Part shown: one piece after another, positions 37,646 to 46,251 of the stretch
How the letters are laid out: every line of letters begins with the position of its first letter
How positions within the stretch are numbered: position 1 is the stretch's first letter
NCBI GenBank assembly: GCA_035509615.1
Contig: DATJLK010000098.1
Coordinates: 32,554-96,553 of the forward strand
DNA length: 64,000 nucleotides
Source: AP-15 sp035509615
GTDB taxonomy: Bacteria; Pseudomonadota; Alphaproteobacteria; ATCC43930; CGMCC-115725
Reading direction: 5' to 3'
Translations under genes and position numbers: made by a program
The notes under the pieces: model-generated
The model's input: only the letters and a program-made list of their open reading frames with translations
What the model was told of the DNA's origin: nothing
Databases searched by the model: none

Positions 37646-38995
37646 GTGAACTCGCGAGCATTCGCAAAAGAACCGCTGACGCCAGCGGCCCGACGCGTCA
37701 TCGCCGCCGGGTTTATCGGCTTTGCCGTCGATTTCTTCGACATCTATCTGCCAGTGCTGGTGCTGGCACCGGTGATCAGTTATTTCGAGCCAAAGGGCCT
37801 GACCTCGGCCGCGACGACGACGATCTACTACTTTACGATCGCTGCGACGCTGCTCGGTCGACCGTGCGGTGCGGTTATTTTCGGCCATTGGGCCGACAGG
37901 GTTGGCCGGCGCATGACGACGATGATCAGCATCGCCGGTTTTGGTCTGTTCACGATGCTGATCGCTTTCTTGCCCGGCTCCGCCACGGCCGGCGTCTGGG
38001 CTTTGGTGATCCTGATCGCGATCCGCTTTGTCGGCGGCATCTTTATGGGCGGTGAGTACACCTCGAACAACACGCTGGCGCTCGAGATGGTGCCAAAGGA
38101 ACGGCGGGGGTTTGTCGGCGGGCTGATCCAGGGCGCCTATCCGGTCGGGTTCGCCCTGACAACGGTGTTGGCGACCATCATGCTGAGCGTGACGACAAAG
38201 GAGCAATATTATCTGTGGGGATGGCGGATTCCGTTTCTGGTTGGGGGCGCCCTCGCCTTTGCTTTCCTGCTCTATTACCGTCTGGTCCCTGAATCGGTGC
38301 TCTGGCAGGCGAGTGAAAAAAGTGCCGCACCGCTCAAAGAAGTCACCTCCGGATGGCATCTGCGCACTTTGGGCCAGATTTTTTTGATGATGAGCGGCTT
38401 CTGGCTGATCGGTCAGCCTTCGAATGTGCTGCCGCAAATCATGATCAAACATTTGGATGTCCCGAGCCGCATGACCTCGATGACCTTTTTATTGTCGAGC
38501 ATCGTGCTGTTCTTTGGTTTCCTCGGCTACGGGATGTTGAGCCAGATGATCGGACGGCGCCGCGCGATCGTGCTGGGTAGTCTCGTCTCGATGGTCGGCG
38601 GCGCGGTGCTCTATTACAGCACCATTGCGCACGGGCTCGTCGGCGGATCGCCGTTCGTCACCTCTCTGCTCGCCGGGGCGTTCAACGCACTGGTTCTGGC
38701 CCCGTGGGGAATCGCCACCGTCTACATCTGCGAGCGTTTCCCGACCCATGTGCGCGCCAGCGGCTATGGCATCGGCTACAGCCTGGCAGTCGTAATCCCG
38801 TCATTTTCGGGCCTCTATCTCTTATGGCTCGGCCATGTGATGCCCTATGTCTTCACACCGATCGTGCTGATCGTCATTGCCGGGGTGCTGATGATCACCG
38901 GGGCATTGCTGGGTCCGGAGCCGCGGCAGGCAGAGCTGCATATGCCCGATCTCGGTCTCCCCCGCTCGGCCCGGATGGCGTCAAGCGCCGAATGA
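37646..38995 (+). CDS. MFS transporter, metabolite:H+ symporter (MHS) type
   Basis: 449 residues with 12 predicted membrane segments. Starts at a GTG with AAGGAGGA five bases upstream. Conserved loop GHWADRVGRRMTTMISI between segments 2 and 3 and RFVGGIFMGGEYTSNNTLALEMVPKERRG in segments 4-5 match the MHS family (KgtP/ProP/ShiA-like organic acid or osmolyte uptake). Inner membrane. It stands alone between the decarboxylase-like gene and the convergent metal transporter, so the substrate is uncertain; an organic acid is a fair guess. Confidence 0.9.
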   Translation: MNSRAFAKEPLTPAARRVIAAGFIGFAVDFFDIYLPVLVLAPVISYFEPKGLTSAATTTIYYFTIAATLLGRPCGAVIFGHWADRVGRRMTTMISIAGFGLFTMLIAFLPGSATAGVWALVILIAIRFVGGIFMGGEYTSNNTLALEMVPKERRGFVGGLIQGAYPVGFALTTVLATIMLSVTTKEQYYLWGWRIPFLVGGALAFAFLLYYRLVPESVLWQASEKSAAPLKEVTSGWHLRTLGQIFLMMSGFWLIGQPSNVLPQIMIKHLDVPSRMTSMTFLLSSIVLFFGFLGYGMLSQMIGRRRAIVLGSLVSMVGGAVLYYSTIAHGLVGGSPFVTSLLAGAFNALVLAPWGIATVYICERFPTHVRASGYGIGYSLAVVIPSFSGLYLLWLGHVMPYVFTPIVLIVIAGVLMITGALLGPEPRQAELHMPDLGLPRSARMASSAE

Positions 38996-39007
38996 GCCGA
39001 TCGCCGC

Positions 39008-39817
39008 TCAGGCGCGCGCGGGCGCTGCGACGCCGCTGGCGAAGACTGGCCGCAACAGGCTCAGGAAATAGGCAAGGCAGCTCAACAGCACGATCCAGAA
39101 GGTGGTTGGCCAGTCGGTGACATAGGCGAGGGCGAGCCCGCCCCAGGTTTCGAGCACCGCCAAAAGAACCGCCACAGCCACGCCGACCCCAAGACGCGAG
39201 ACCAGCCGCTGCGCCGCCGCTGCCGGCCCGACCATCAAGGCAAACACCAGAAGCACTCCGACCACCTGCGCTGCCTCGGCGACGGCAATGGCCACGATCG
39301 TCAGAAACAATACCGAGACGAGCCGCAGCGACACCCCCTTGGCCTCGGCGAGTTCGGGTTCCAAGGTCGCGAACAATAGGGGGCGCGACAGCACCGCCAA
39401 CGCCAGCAGGGTCGCCACGGTCATTGCCAGCAGACCCCAAAAAGTATCAGAACCGATCGCCAGCAGGTTGCCGAACAGGATTGCGGTCGCCTCGGTGGCG
39501 CTCGCCGTATAGAGCGACAAAAACAGCACGCCGAACCCCAGCGCCAGCGCGATCCCGATCGCGACATCGCGGTGGCGCAGCCGATCGCCGAGCAGTCCCA
39601 TCGCGACCGCCGCCGCCACGCTAAAGGCGAGCAGACCCCAGAATGCGGCGATGCCAATCAATATCGAGCCGGTGGCACCGGCAAACCCGACATGCGACAG
39701 CGCATGGCCGGCAAAGACGAGGTTACGCAACACCAGGAAGAAACCGACGGCGCCAGCCGCGACCGCGACGATCCCGCCCGCCAAAAAGGCGGTCCGCATG
39801 AACTCGAAGTCAAACAT
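39008..39817 (-). CDS. Metal ABC transporter permease (ZnuB/MntB family)
   Basis: 269 residues from the ATG at 39817. About eight hydrophobic segments. Family signatures: LVLRNLVFAGHALSHVGFAGATG and VVGVLLVFALMVGPAAAAQ. Forms the channel of a zinc or manganese importer in the inner membrane. Its start overlaps what would have been the original stop of the ATPase gene (in ATGTTTGA), typical of a coupled operon. It is the last gene of a ZnuA-ZnuC-ZnuB order on the minus strand. Zn versus Mn cannot be decided from the permease. Confidence 0.9.
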   Translation of the reverse strand: MFDFEFMRTAFLAGGIVAVAAGAVGFFLVLRNLVFAGHALSHVGFAGATGSILIGIAAFWGLLAFSVAAAVAMGLLGDRLRHRDVAIGIALALGFGVLFLSLYTASATEATAILFGNLLAIGSDTFWGLLAMTVATLLALAVLSRPLLFATLEPELAEAKGVSLRLVSVLFLTIVAIAVAEAAQVVGVLLVFALMVGPAAAAQRLVSRLGVGVAVAVLLAVLETWGGLALAYVTDWPTTFWIVLLSCLAYFLSLLRPVFASGVAAPARA

Positions 39818-39943
39818 CGTGACGGTGCGCTTCGGCCTCGACCGGGCCGTGCCCGGCAACGACGAGGATGCGGTTATCTATTCGCACGACCTCGATCGGC
39901 ACGTCATAGAGGCGTGAGAGTACCGCGTCGGTGACGACCTCGT

Positions 39944-40618
39944 TCACCGGCCCGATCGCAGCCGACGGTTGCCCAGATAAAGGACGCGGTCCATGACCCC
40001 GAGCAGCGGGTTCAGATCATGGGCGCTGAACAAGACCGTGACACCTTCGGCGAGTTGGATCCGCCTTATCAGTGAAACCACCGCCTGCTGGAAGTGCGGG
40101 TCAAGGCTGATCAGCGGCTCGTCGAGCAACAGGATGCGGGGACCGCCGAGGAGTGCCTGCGCCAGCAGCAACCGCTGCAACTCGCCACCGGACAGCTGCG
40201 CCAGGCGCCGCTCGGCAAATGCGTCCGCCTCGACCAGCGCCATGGCGCGTTCGATTTGCCGTCGGCCGCGGCGGCCGATCAGCGGCAGACCCCAACGCTC
40301 CCCTTGCCATGCGCTGGCGACAAAACTCCAGCCGCTGATCGGCAGGTCAGCGACGGTGGCGCGCTGCTGCGGCAGATAGCCGGCGACGCGGTTGCCCCGT
40401 CCCGGCGGCTTACCGAACACCCGAATTTCGCCCGCGAGCGGCGACAACAGGCCGAGTATGGCACGCAGCAGCGTTGTCTTGCCCGACCCGTTCGGACCAA
40501 AGACCCCGATAAACTCGCCAGGCCGGATCGCCGCGCTGATGTTGCAAAGCACGATCCGCCTGCCACGCGCCAACGTCACCCCCGTCGAGTTCGATCCCAC
40601 TCGCCACCCCGATCGCAC
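39944..40618 (-). CDS. Metal ABC transporter ATP-binding protein (ZnuC-like), frame-altered at both ends
   Basis: The core is complete: Walker A GPNGSGKTT, signature LSGGELQR, Walker B ILLLDEP and the H-loop SAHD. As annotated from GTG 40618 it has 224 residues. The first dozen residues are not family-like, while a neighbouring frame gives GIELDG just before VTLARGRR; an extra G in a GGGGG run near 40578 explains this. At the other end the protein stops after GNRRLRSGR, but the next frame continues without stops (AIGPVNEVVTDAVLSRLYDVPIEVV...) to 39810, overlapping the permease ATG. One missing base near 39961 explains it. The original gene therefore spanned roughly 39810-40618. Sequencing error is possible. 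Confidence 0.8.
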   Translation of the reverse strand: MRSGWRVGSNSTGVTLARGRRIVLCNISAAIRPGEFIGVFGPNGSGKTTLLRAILGLLSPLAGEIRVFGKPPGRGNRVAGYLPQQRATVADLPISGWSFVASAWQGERWGLPLIGRRGRRQIERAMALVEADAFAERRLAQLSGGELQRLLLAQALLGGPRILLLDEPLISLDPHFQQAVVSLIRRIQLAEGVTVLFSAHDLNPLLGVMDRVLYLGNRRLRSGR

Positions 40619-40624
40619 CTGCGG

Positions 40625-41593
40625 TTATTGAGCGAGAGCACGACCGATCGCACCGAGTTGCGAGCGCATCCATTGCTGGTAATCCTCTCCGGGCGGCTCG
40701 GTCTCGCTGACCCCGACTACCGGCAGCCCGGAGTGTTCAGCGATCGCGCGCATCCGCCGGGTCAACGCGTCGCTGGTCTGGTTGTTGTAGACCAGCAGTT
40801 TGGCGGCTTTTGTCGCGAGCGACGCCTGAAACGCGGCAGTTTCCGCGGCACTGGGCTCAGCGCCGTTCATGACTGCGAGTTGGAAAGGGGAGTTGAGCAT
40901 CTTTAGACCGAGCGCGTCCGCCATGTAACCGAAGACTGGCTCGGTGGCGGTCACCGGCGTTCCGGCATATTTGCGGCGCAATGCAGCAATCTGCCCGGTC
41001 AGCGGCTGCAAGGATTGTTCGAAAGCCGCAAGACGGCTCTGGTATCCGGTCCGATGCGCCGGATCGAGGGTGCCGAACCTGCCGGCCAGTGTCTGCGCCA
41101 GTACCAGCGCGGTCTCGAGGTCGTACCAGATATGCGGGTTGTCTCCGGGCTTCTTGTGCATCAGGACGGCGACAATGATTGCCTGGCGTGAGGCGGAGGG
41201 CGAAGCCGACAGCAGCTTTGGCAGCCACGGGTCGTAATCGATACCATTGTAGATGACCAGTGCCGCGCGCGCGAGCAAGCGTGCGGTCGAAGGCCTCGCT
41301 TCGAATTCGTGCGGATCCTGATCGGGGTTGTTCAGGATGCTGGTGACCGCGACCTCCGACCCGCCGATCTGCCGGGCGATGTCGCCGTAGAAATTTTCGG
41401 CGGCAACGACGTCCAGCGGCCGGCCGTGAGCAGGAGAGATCGCGAGCCCCAGGATTGCGAGCGCGCCCCGAGCGCGCCGAGCAGCCAGGAGTGCAGCCGC
41501 GCGTATCGGGCGTCGAAACGCCAACTGCCATCGAAACGCCAACTGGGTGTCTGCCGGAGTGTTTCGGCGGGCTGCCAGATCATCGTTCAGCAC
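40625..41593 (-). CDS. Metal ABC transporter substrate-binding protein (ZnuA-like)
   Basis: 322 residues from a GTG at 41593. The mature part begins near PLDVVAAENFYGDIARQIGG, with DPHEFEARPS, the His of NPHIWYDL and a late TEPVFGYMADALGLKM, as in zinc/manganese-binding cluster A-I proteins. The long His/Asp-rich loop of many ZnuA proteins is missing. The signal region is unusual: a six-residue tandem duplication (QLAFRW/QLAFRR, from an 18-bp DNA repeat) precedes the hydrophobic segment GALAILGLAIS, so the true start may lie further downstream. First gene of the importer operon; its stop is 7 bases from the ATPase GTG. Confidence 0.88.
   Translation of the reverse strand: MLNDDLAARRNTPADTQLAFRWQLAFRRPIRAAALLAARRARGALAILGLAISPAHGRPLDVVAAENFYGDIARQIGGSEVAVTSILNNPDQDPHEFEARPSTARLLARAALVIYNGIDYDPWLPKLLSASPSASRQAIIVAVLMHKKPGDNPHIWYDLETALVLAQTLAGRFGTLDPAHRTGYQSRLAAFEQSLQPLTGQIAALRRKYAGTPVTATEPVFGYMADALGLKMLNSPFQLAVMNGAEPSAAETAAFQASLATKAAKLLVYNNQTSDALTRRMRAIAEHSGLPVVGVSETEPPGEDYQQWMRSQLGAIGRALAQ
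41513..41548. repeat. Tandem 18-bp duplication in the ZnuA signal region
   Basis: TCGAAACGCCAACTG begins both 41513 and 41531; the 18-bp copies differ in the last three bases. The duplication is in frame and adds six residues. Confidence 0.88.
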
Positions 41594-41608
41594 ACGAAAT
41601 GCAACTCT

Positions 41609-41618
41609 ATAACGTTAT
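41609..41618. promoter_or_regulatory. Possible Zur-type operator upstream of the metal importer
   Basis: ATAACGTTAT is a perfect 10-bp palindrome in an AT-rich patch, 16 bases upstream of the annotated importer start. Zur sites in alphaproteobacteria are AT-rich palindromes with GTTAT-type half-sites. Flanking symmetry is weak, so this is tentative. Confidence 0.3.
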
Positions 41619-41871
41619 TATTAGCAGCGCTGTGCCGACGGCGCAAAGGGCATCTCCCGATCAGGATTCGCGCTTTCCGAGCCTGCTGGCAGACCTGCGC
41701 GCGAGCAGCTGCGGCACTGTCGACGAACCTGCAAAAGCCTGTTTAAACGCGAGATATCACCGAAATAGCTGCCGAGAAATCCCGGGCGCCTGCGCCGGAC
41801 GGTAGCCAATAATGCGCGAACTCGGCAAGATGCGCCGCCGGGGATTATCCCGCGAATTGGGGGTGAACGAA

Positions 41872-42366
41872 ATGCTCAAAAAATTGGGTTTGGTGATCGG
41901 CGCTGTGGGCTTGCTGGCGGGCGTTGCATTGCCGGGTCTGCCGGCGCAGGCGCAAACCAGCGTGCGGGTCGGTACGCTCAACTGTAACGTTGCCGCAGGA
42001 TGGGGTTTTGTCTTCGGATCGTCAAAAGCGCTGCATTGCGTATTCAGCCATGCCGGGGGGCCGCCCGAACGCTACACCGGCTCGATTTCCAAATTCGGCA
42101 TCGATATCGGCTATACCCAGGGTGGCGCCCTGATATGGGCGGTGCTTGCGCCGACCGCGAACATCGCGCGCGGGGCGCTCAGCGGCAATTACGGGGGGGC
42201 TACCGCGAGCGCTACGGTCGGTGTCGGCGCCGGCGCCAATGTTTTGGTTGGCGGCTCGAACCATACGATATCGCTGCAGCCGGTCAGCATCGAAGGCAAC
42301 ACCGGGCTCAATGTCGCTGCGGGAATTGGAGCGATCAGCCTCCGCTACGCTGGCCCGGAACGCTGA
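41872..42366 (+). CDS. DUF992 family exported protein
   Basis: 164 residues from the ATG at 41872 (GGGGGTGAA upstream). Signal peptide KLGLVIGAVGLLAGVALPGLPAQAQ. The mature part has the DUF992 pattern: VGTLNCNVAAGWGFVFGSSKALHCVF (two cysteines), then ERYTGSISKFGIDIGYTQGG, then glycine-rich beta strands (GNYGGATASATVGVGAGANVLVGG). This family is common in Hyphomicrobiales; members are small periplasmic beta proteins of unknown function. It stands alone. Confidence 0.9.
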   Translation: MLKKLGLVIGAVGLLAGVALPGLPAQAQTSVRVGTLNCNVAAGWGFVFGSSKALHCVFSHAGGPPERYTGSISKFGIDIGYTQGGALIWAVLAPTANIARGALSGNYGGATASATVGVGAGANVLVGGSNHTISLQPVSIEGNTGLNVAAGIGAISLRYAGPER

Positions 42367-42577
42367 GCCTGGGCTTGTCAGGGGGTTGCGGCGGATATGG
42401 TGACGCATTCGATGAGCCGTCGCAACCCCGCCAAGGTAAGCGTCGTCGCAGCCGGCCGGTCACGGCAAGCGCCTTGCCGCTTTAAGCAGTCCGCCATACC
42501 GTCGCCCTATTGCCGATCATTGTTCCATCGTCAAGCTGCACCGGCGATCAGGCGCAAAACGGCGCTCGGGGGATCCT

Positions 42578-43363
42578 TTGCTACAGCCGATATTTCGGCT
42601 CCTCTATTATCTTTATGCGCGTCGGCTCACCCGCAATATCCGAGGCCGGCCGCGGCCGCGTCACATCGGCATCATCCTTGACGGCAACCGGCGGCATGGC
42701 CGGTCGCTTGGCATCATCGAACCACGCGCGGTTTACGATCTCGGCGCCGACAAACTCGACGAAGTCCTTGAATGGTGCATCGAATGTACAGTCCCCACGG
42801 TCACTTTGTGGGTCTTTTCGACCGATAATTTTCGCCGGTCGCCGGCTGAGGTCTCCGGGATCATGGCCTCGGTCGAGGCCAAGCTGGTTGCCCTTGCCGA
42901 AGATCCGGCGATCCACCGCGGCCGGGTCCGGGTGCGCGCAATCGGCTGTCTCGCGATGCTGCCGCCGGCGGTACTCGACGCGATCAAGGCGGCCGAACGC
43001 GCCACTGACAGTTATGACGGGCTCGAGTTGAATATCGCCGTCGCGTATGGCGGCCGCCAGGAAATCACCGATGCGGTGCGGGCATTGTTGTCACGTTTTG
43101 CCGCCGAGCAAATGACGTTGGCCGAGGCGATCGAGGAAGTCACACCCGAAGCGATCGCGCGCCATCTCTACACCGCCGGCCTGCCCGACCCCGACCTGAT
43201 CATCCGCACCTCGGGAGAGATCCGGCTTTCGGGTTTTCTATTGTGGCAGAGCGTCCACAGCGAATTTTATTTTACCGATGTGCTGTGGCCCGCCTTTCGC
43301 AAAATTGATTTTCTGCGCGCGATCCGGGCGTTCCAGGACCGTCAGCGGCGCTACGGCTGCTAG
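42578..43363 (+). CDS. cis-Prenyltransferase (undecaprenyl/Z-farnesyl diphosphate synthase family)
   Basis: 261 residues from a TTG at 42578 with GGGGGATC upstream. Motifs: HIGIILDGNRRHGRSLG (catalytic Asp in the DGN motif), LWVFSTDNFRRSP, AVAYGGRQEI, and the late IIRTSGEIRLSGFLLWQSVHSEFYF. Condenses isopentenyl diphosphate onto an allylic diphosphate with cis geometry. The NRRHGR variant instead of the usual NGRWA resembles the Rv1086-like short-chain group, so it may be a Z,E-farnesyl or short-chain enzyme rather than the housekeeping UppS. No cdsA or dxr neighbour is present, supporting a specialised role. Confidence 0.88.
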   Translation: MLQPIFRLLYYLYARRLTRNIRGRPRPRHIGIILDGNRRHGRSLGIIEPRAVYDLGADKLDEVLEWCIECTVPTVTLWVFSTDNFRRSPAEVSGIMASVEAKLVALAEDPAIHRGRVRVRAIGCLAMLPPAVLDAIKAAERATDSYDGLELNIAVAYGGRQEITDAVRALLSRFAAEQMTLAEAIEEVTPEAIARHLYTAGLPDPDLIIRTSGEIRLSGFLLWQSVHSEFYFTDVLWPAFRKIDFLRAIRAFQDRQRRYGC

Positions 43364-43780
43364 TGTGCGAACCTGACACCGGTCCCGCCGAACCCACACC
43401 CGCCGCGCTGCGCGCGGCACCGTGGCGCGCTACCCAACCGGAGCCGGCACGCGCGCCGCCGGGCGCATTCCGGCGAGGGCGGACCCAGCCCGTTAGGGCC
43501 GGGTGAGGGGGGGATATGTGCCAATCACCCGCTGGATTTGATCACGCAAACGCGACCGAGTTCGGCGAGGATTGGAATAGTGCGGCGATCGTGGCCCGTT
43601 TTCGCCTATTTTCGCTGATATTTCATTGACACGGCCATGTCGCGCCTGAAACAGGCATACCGCGACGAGGAAACGGGTCGGCTCGCAGTTGCCGATAATC
43701 CGCACCGGCGGGTACGGTCGAGTGTATGCTCCGGTTTGCGAGCGTCGCGGTGACCTCAATTTGACGGAAAGGAAATAGCC
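43364..43780. other. Intergenic region with GC-rich dyad
   Basis: About 420 bases without a gene. Around 43465-43505 a GC-rich stretch (GGCGAGGGCGGACCCAG followed by CCGTTAGGGCCGGGTGA) has partial dyad symmetry and may be an interspersed repeat or terminator. Confidence 0.35.
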
Positions 43781-44164
43781 GTGTCCGATACCAATGACCA
43801 ACGGCCGCCAGTCGCCGTCGGCCACGTCCGCCTCGCTGCCAGCGATGTCGGCGCTGCGGCGCGCTGGCTCGAGACGGTCGGTCTACGCCCGATCGTGACC
43901 AGGGGTGAGCTTGCCGTGCTCGAACTGCGCGGCGGCACGCATGTCGTCGTGCGGCAGACGGAACAGCCGCCCGCCCCGGGCACGACTGCTCCCTTCGACC
44001 TGATGGTCGATGATATTGACGCCGCGCACCGCGACTACGCCAAAAAGGGGTTGTCGCCATCGGCGATCCGCCGCGGTCGCATCCACGATTCGTTTGATCT
44101 CGCCGGACCTGACGGCCAGGCGTTTACGGTCAACTCCACGCACGCTAGCGGCGAGCCGATTTGA
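43781..44164 (+). CDS. VOC superfamily (glyoxalase/dioxygenase fold) protein
   Basis: 127 residues from a GTG at 43781 (GAAAGGAAA upstream). One VOC unit: VGHVRLAASDVGAAARWLETVGLRPI at the start and APFDLMVDDIDAAHRDYAKKG in the middle, ending with FDLAGPDGQAFTVNS, the typical final strand that usually supplies a metal-binding Glu. That Glu is not obvious here (DGQAFTV), so metal dependence is doubtful. Probably a dimeric small-molecule-binding or isomerase-type protein; the substrate is unknown. Confidence 0.82.
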   Translation: MSDTNDQRPPVAVGHVRLAASDVGAAARWLETVGLRPIVTRGELAVLELRGGTHVVVRQTEQPPAPGTTAPFDLMVDDIDAAHRDYAKKGLSPSAIRRGRIHDSFDLAGPDGQAFTVNSTHASGEPI

Positions 44165-44248
44165 CCGCCGGCTGACACCCGGCGCGTCCCTGTCCCATGG
44201 CGGGGACAGGGACGCGCGTCGGCCGCTACTCTGCGCGCCAAACAATTC

Positions 44249-45121
44249 TCAGCGGGTTCGCACGAACTTGTCGACGCCGCGTTCGGTGGTCAGTCCGGCG
44301 TAAATGTCGCCCTGCGAGTCAACGCCAACCCCGTGAACATGACGGCTCTCCAACCGCGCGAGGACATTTCCCTGACCATCGCGCACGCAGACATAGGCGG
44401 GGTTGCCGCCGTCCTCTTGCTCGGCAATATAGAAATTGCCGTCCTTGCCGCGGCTGATGTCGTTGGGTCCGCCCATGCCGGTCCACTGGCCGAGATAGTC
44501 GCCGTCCGGTGTGAAGATCTGGATGCGTTTGTTCGAACGGTCGGCGACATAGAGCTTGCCGTCATCGTCAAAGGCGATGCTGTGCGGCAGATGAAACTGG
44601 CCCGCACCGCTACCGGGAGTTCCCCAGGATTTGACCAGACGCCCGTCTGATGTGAAGCGGTGCACGCGGGCATTGCGGTAGCCGTCGGTCACATAGATGT
44701 CGCCATTGGGATGGACCATCATCTCGGTCGGGTGATTGAATGGCCCGGCCGCACGCTCGACTAGCCAGTTGGCGACCTGGCCGGTGTCGGAATGGACGCC
44801 GCGGGTGCCGAGCTCCATCAGCGGCTTGCCATCCAAAGTGAACGACTTTGCCACCGAGTCGGAGCGGTCGGTGGTGTAGACGGTGCCGCCGACGATCTTC
44901 AGCCCATGCGGGTCGGTGACCTCACCGCTGCCCCAGGCGCCCAGATACTTGCCGGTACGGTCGAAGACCACCACCGGCGGATCCTTGCGCTGGAATACGT
45001 AGATGCGGTCTTGATCGTCGGCCGCCACCCGGCTGACCAACCCGAAGGTCTCACCTTGCGGCAATTTGAAAAAATCGCGGATCAGTTCGTAGGTGTATTC
45101 GCCGGTGCCGAGCTGTGCCAT
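44249..45121 (-). CDS. NHL-repeat six-bladed beta-propeller protein (PAL-like)
   Basis: 290 residues from the ATG at 45121 (AGGAAGA upstream). Repeating NHL units: VVVFDRTGKYLGAWG, DPHGLKIVGGTVYTTDR, GPFNHPTEMMVHPNGDIYVTDG, GQFHLPHSIAFDDDGKLYVAD, NDISRGKDGNFYIAEQ and HVHGVGVDSQGDIYAGL. Similar bacterial proteins are labelled peptidyl-alpha-hydroxyglycine alpha-amidating lyase-like. No signal peptide, so cytoplasmic. It may bind or cleave a small ligand. It is divergent from the paired alpha/beta hydrolase genes and could share their control region. Confidence 0.85.
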   Translation of the reverse strand: MAQLGTGEYTYELIRDFFKLPQGETFGLVSRVAADDQDRIYVFQRKDPPVVVFDRTGKYLGAWGSGEVTDPHGLKIVGGTVYTTDRSDSVAKSFTLDGKPLMELGTRGVHSDTGQVANWLVERAAGPFNHPTEMMVHPNGDIYVTDGYRNARVHRFTSDGRLVKSWGTPGSGAGQFHLPHSIAFDDDGKLYVADRSNKRIQIFTPDGDYLGQWTGMGGPNDISRGKDGNFYIAEQEDGGNPAYVCVRDGQGNVLARLESRHVHGVGVDSQGDIYAGLTTERGVDKFVRTR

Positions 45122-45471
45122 CGCTGTCTTCCTCCCCAAAGGATGACGCGATTTTCAGCCTCGGCGAGGCGCGCCGCAACGAAATTCGGCATGACGGTTC
45201 GGGACCGACGCCCCATCCTGCGCCCATCTCCTCCCGTGCAGCTGCGGGGGCTGTCCTTCGTCCCCTCGCCTGCATGCAAGGGAAGGGACCGGCTGGTGCT
45301 ATCAAAGAGGGCGTTTGATCGCCGCCCGGCGACACAGAGCCTGGTAAAACGCAATCGCGCCGACAGGGTGGTCACCGCGCGGGTTTCGGCTTAACCTTGC
45401 CGCAGGTTCCGCGTCCGGTCGCGACCTCATAAGGGCGACAAACCCCCAGCTTGCGAGGAGGAGAGACTGCC
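45122..45471. other. Divergent intergenic region
   Basis: About 350 bases between the NHL-protein gene and the first Cys-type hydrolase gene. It should hold promoters in both directions. No operator-like palindrome stands out. Confidence 0.4.
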
Positions 45472-46233
45472 ATGCCGTTTTATCAAAAGGGCGATGTCCG
45501 CATCCGCTACGAGGAGGCCGGCTCCGGCTTCCCGCTCCTGGTCACTCCCGGCGGCGGGTTGAACTCGCGGGTCAGCAATTGGCCGACCGCGGTGATCAAC
45601 GCAATGGAAGAGTTCAAGAACGATTTCCGCTGCATCACGATGGACCAGCGCAACGCCAATGGCGGCGAATCAACGGGTCCGGTCCCGACCGACCACGCTT
45701 GGGACGCCTTTGCCGACGACCAGCTGGGTCTGATGGACCATCTCGGCATCCGCGAATTCTTTTATATGGGCTACTGCATCGGCGGCTGTTTTGCCGGCAA
45801 GCTGTTGCAGCGAGCGCCCGGCCGGGTGGTCGCCGCCGTCTTCTGCCAGAGCGTCGGGCATCGGCCGGAAGACCCGGACGTCATGTATCGACATAGCCGC
45901 GATAATTGGCTGTCCGATTTCCGCGCGCGCCGGCCCGACGTGTCGACGGACAATATCGACAAGTACTTCCACAGCCTGTGGCGGGAGCAGCCTGATTTCC
46001 TCTACAGCGTGCCGCGCGAGTTCATCAAGAACAACCGCACACCGATCCTGGTGCTGCCGGACGACACCTCGTCGCACCCGCTGCAGACTTCGATCGATGT
46101 CGCCTCGCTGGCGCCGAACGCCGAGATCACGGTCTTCCCGTGGCGCGCGCCCGAGGATTTGCGGCAGCGCACGATCAACCGGGTGCGCAATTTCCTTAAA
46201 TCGCACATCCCGCTGCGCGCCGCCGCGCAATAA
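45472..46233 (+). CDS. Alpha/beta hydrolase with Cys nucleophile, paralogue 1
   Basis: 253 residues from the ATG at 45472 (GAGGAGGAGAG upstream). Fold signs: FPLLVTPGGGLNS (oxyanion region), DQRNANGGES, and a nucleophile elbow GYCIGG with Cys102 where most relatives have Ser. The acid lies in VLPDDTSSHP. The usual late catalytic His is replaced by TVFPWRAPEDL, so the triad is non-canonical. A Cys elbow is known from dienelactone hydrolase. The next gene is a near copy of the same length, 18 bases downstream. Possibly hydrolyses a lactone or C-C bond; substrate unknown. Confidence 0.85.
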   Translation: MPFYQKGDVRIRYEEAGSGFPLLVTPGGGLNSRVSNWPTAVINAMEEFKNDFRCITMDQRNANGGESTGPVPTDHAWDAFADDQLGLMDHLGIREFFYMGYCIGGCFAGKLLQRAPGRVVAAVFCQSVGHRPEDPDVMYRHSRDNWLSDFRARRPDVSTDNIDKYFHSLWREQPDFLYSVPREFIKNNRTPILVLPDDTSSHPLQTSIDVASLAPNAEITVFPWRAPEDLRQRTINRVRNFLKSHIPLRAAAQ

Positions 46234-46251
46234 GCGATAGGGAGAGATGCC

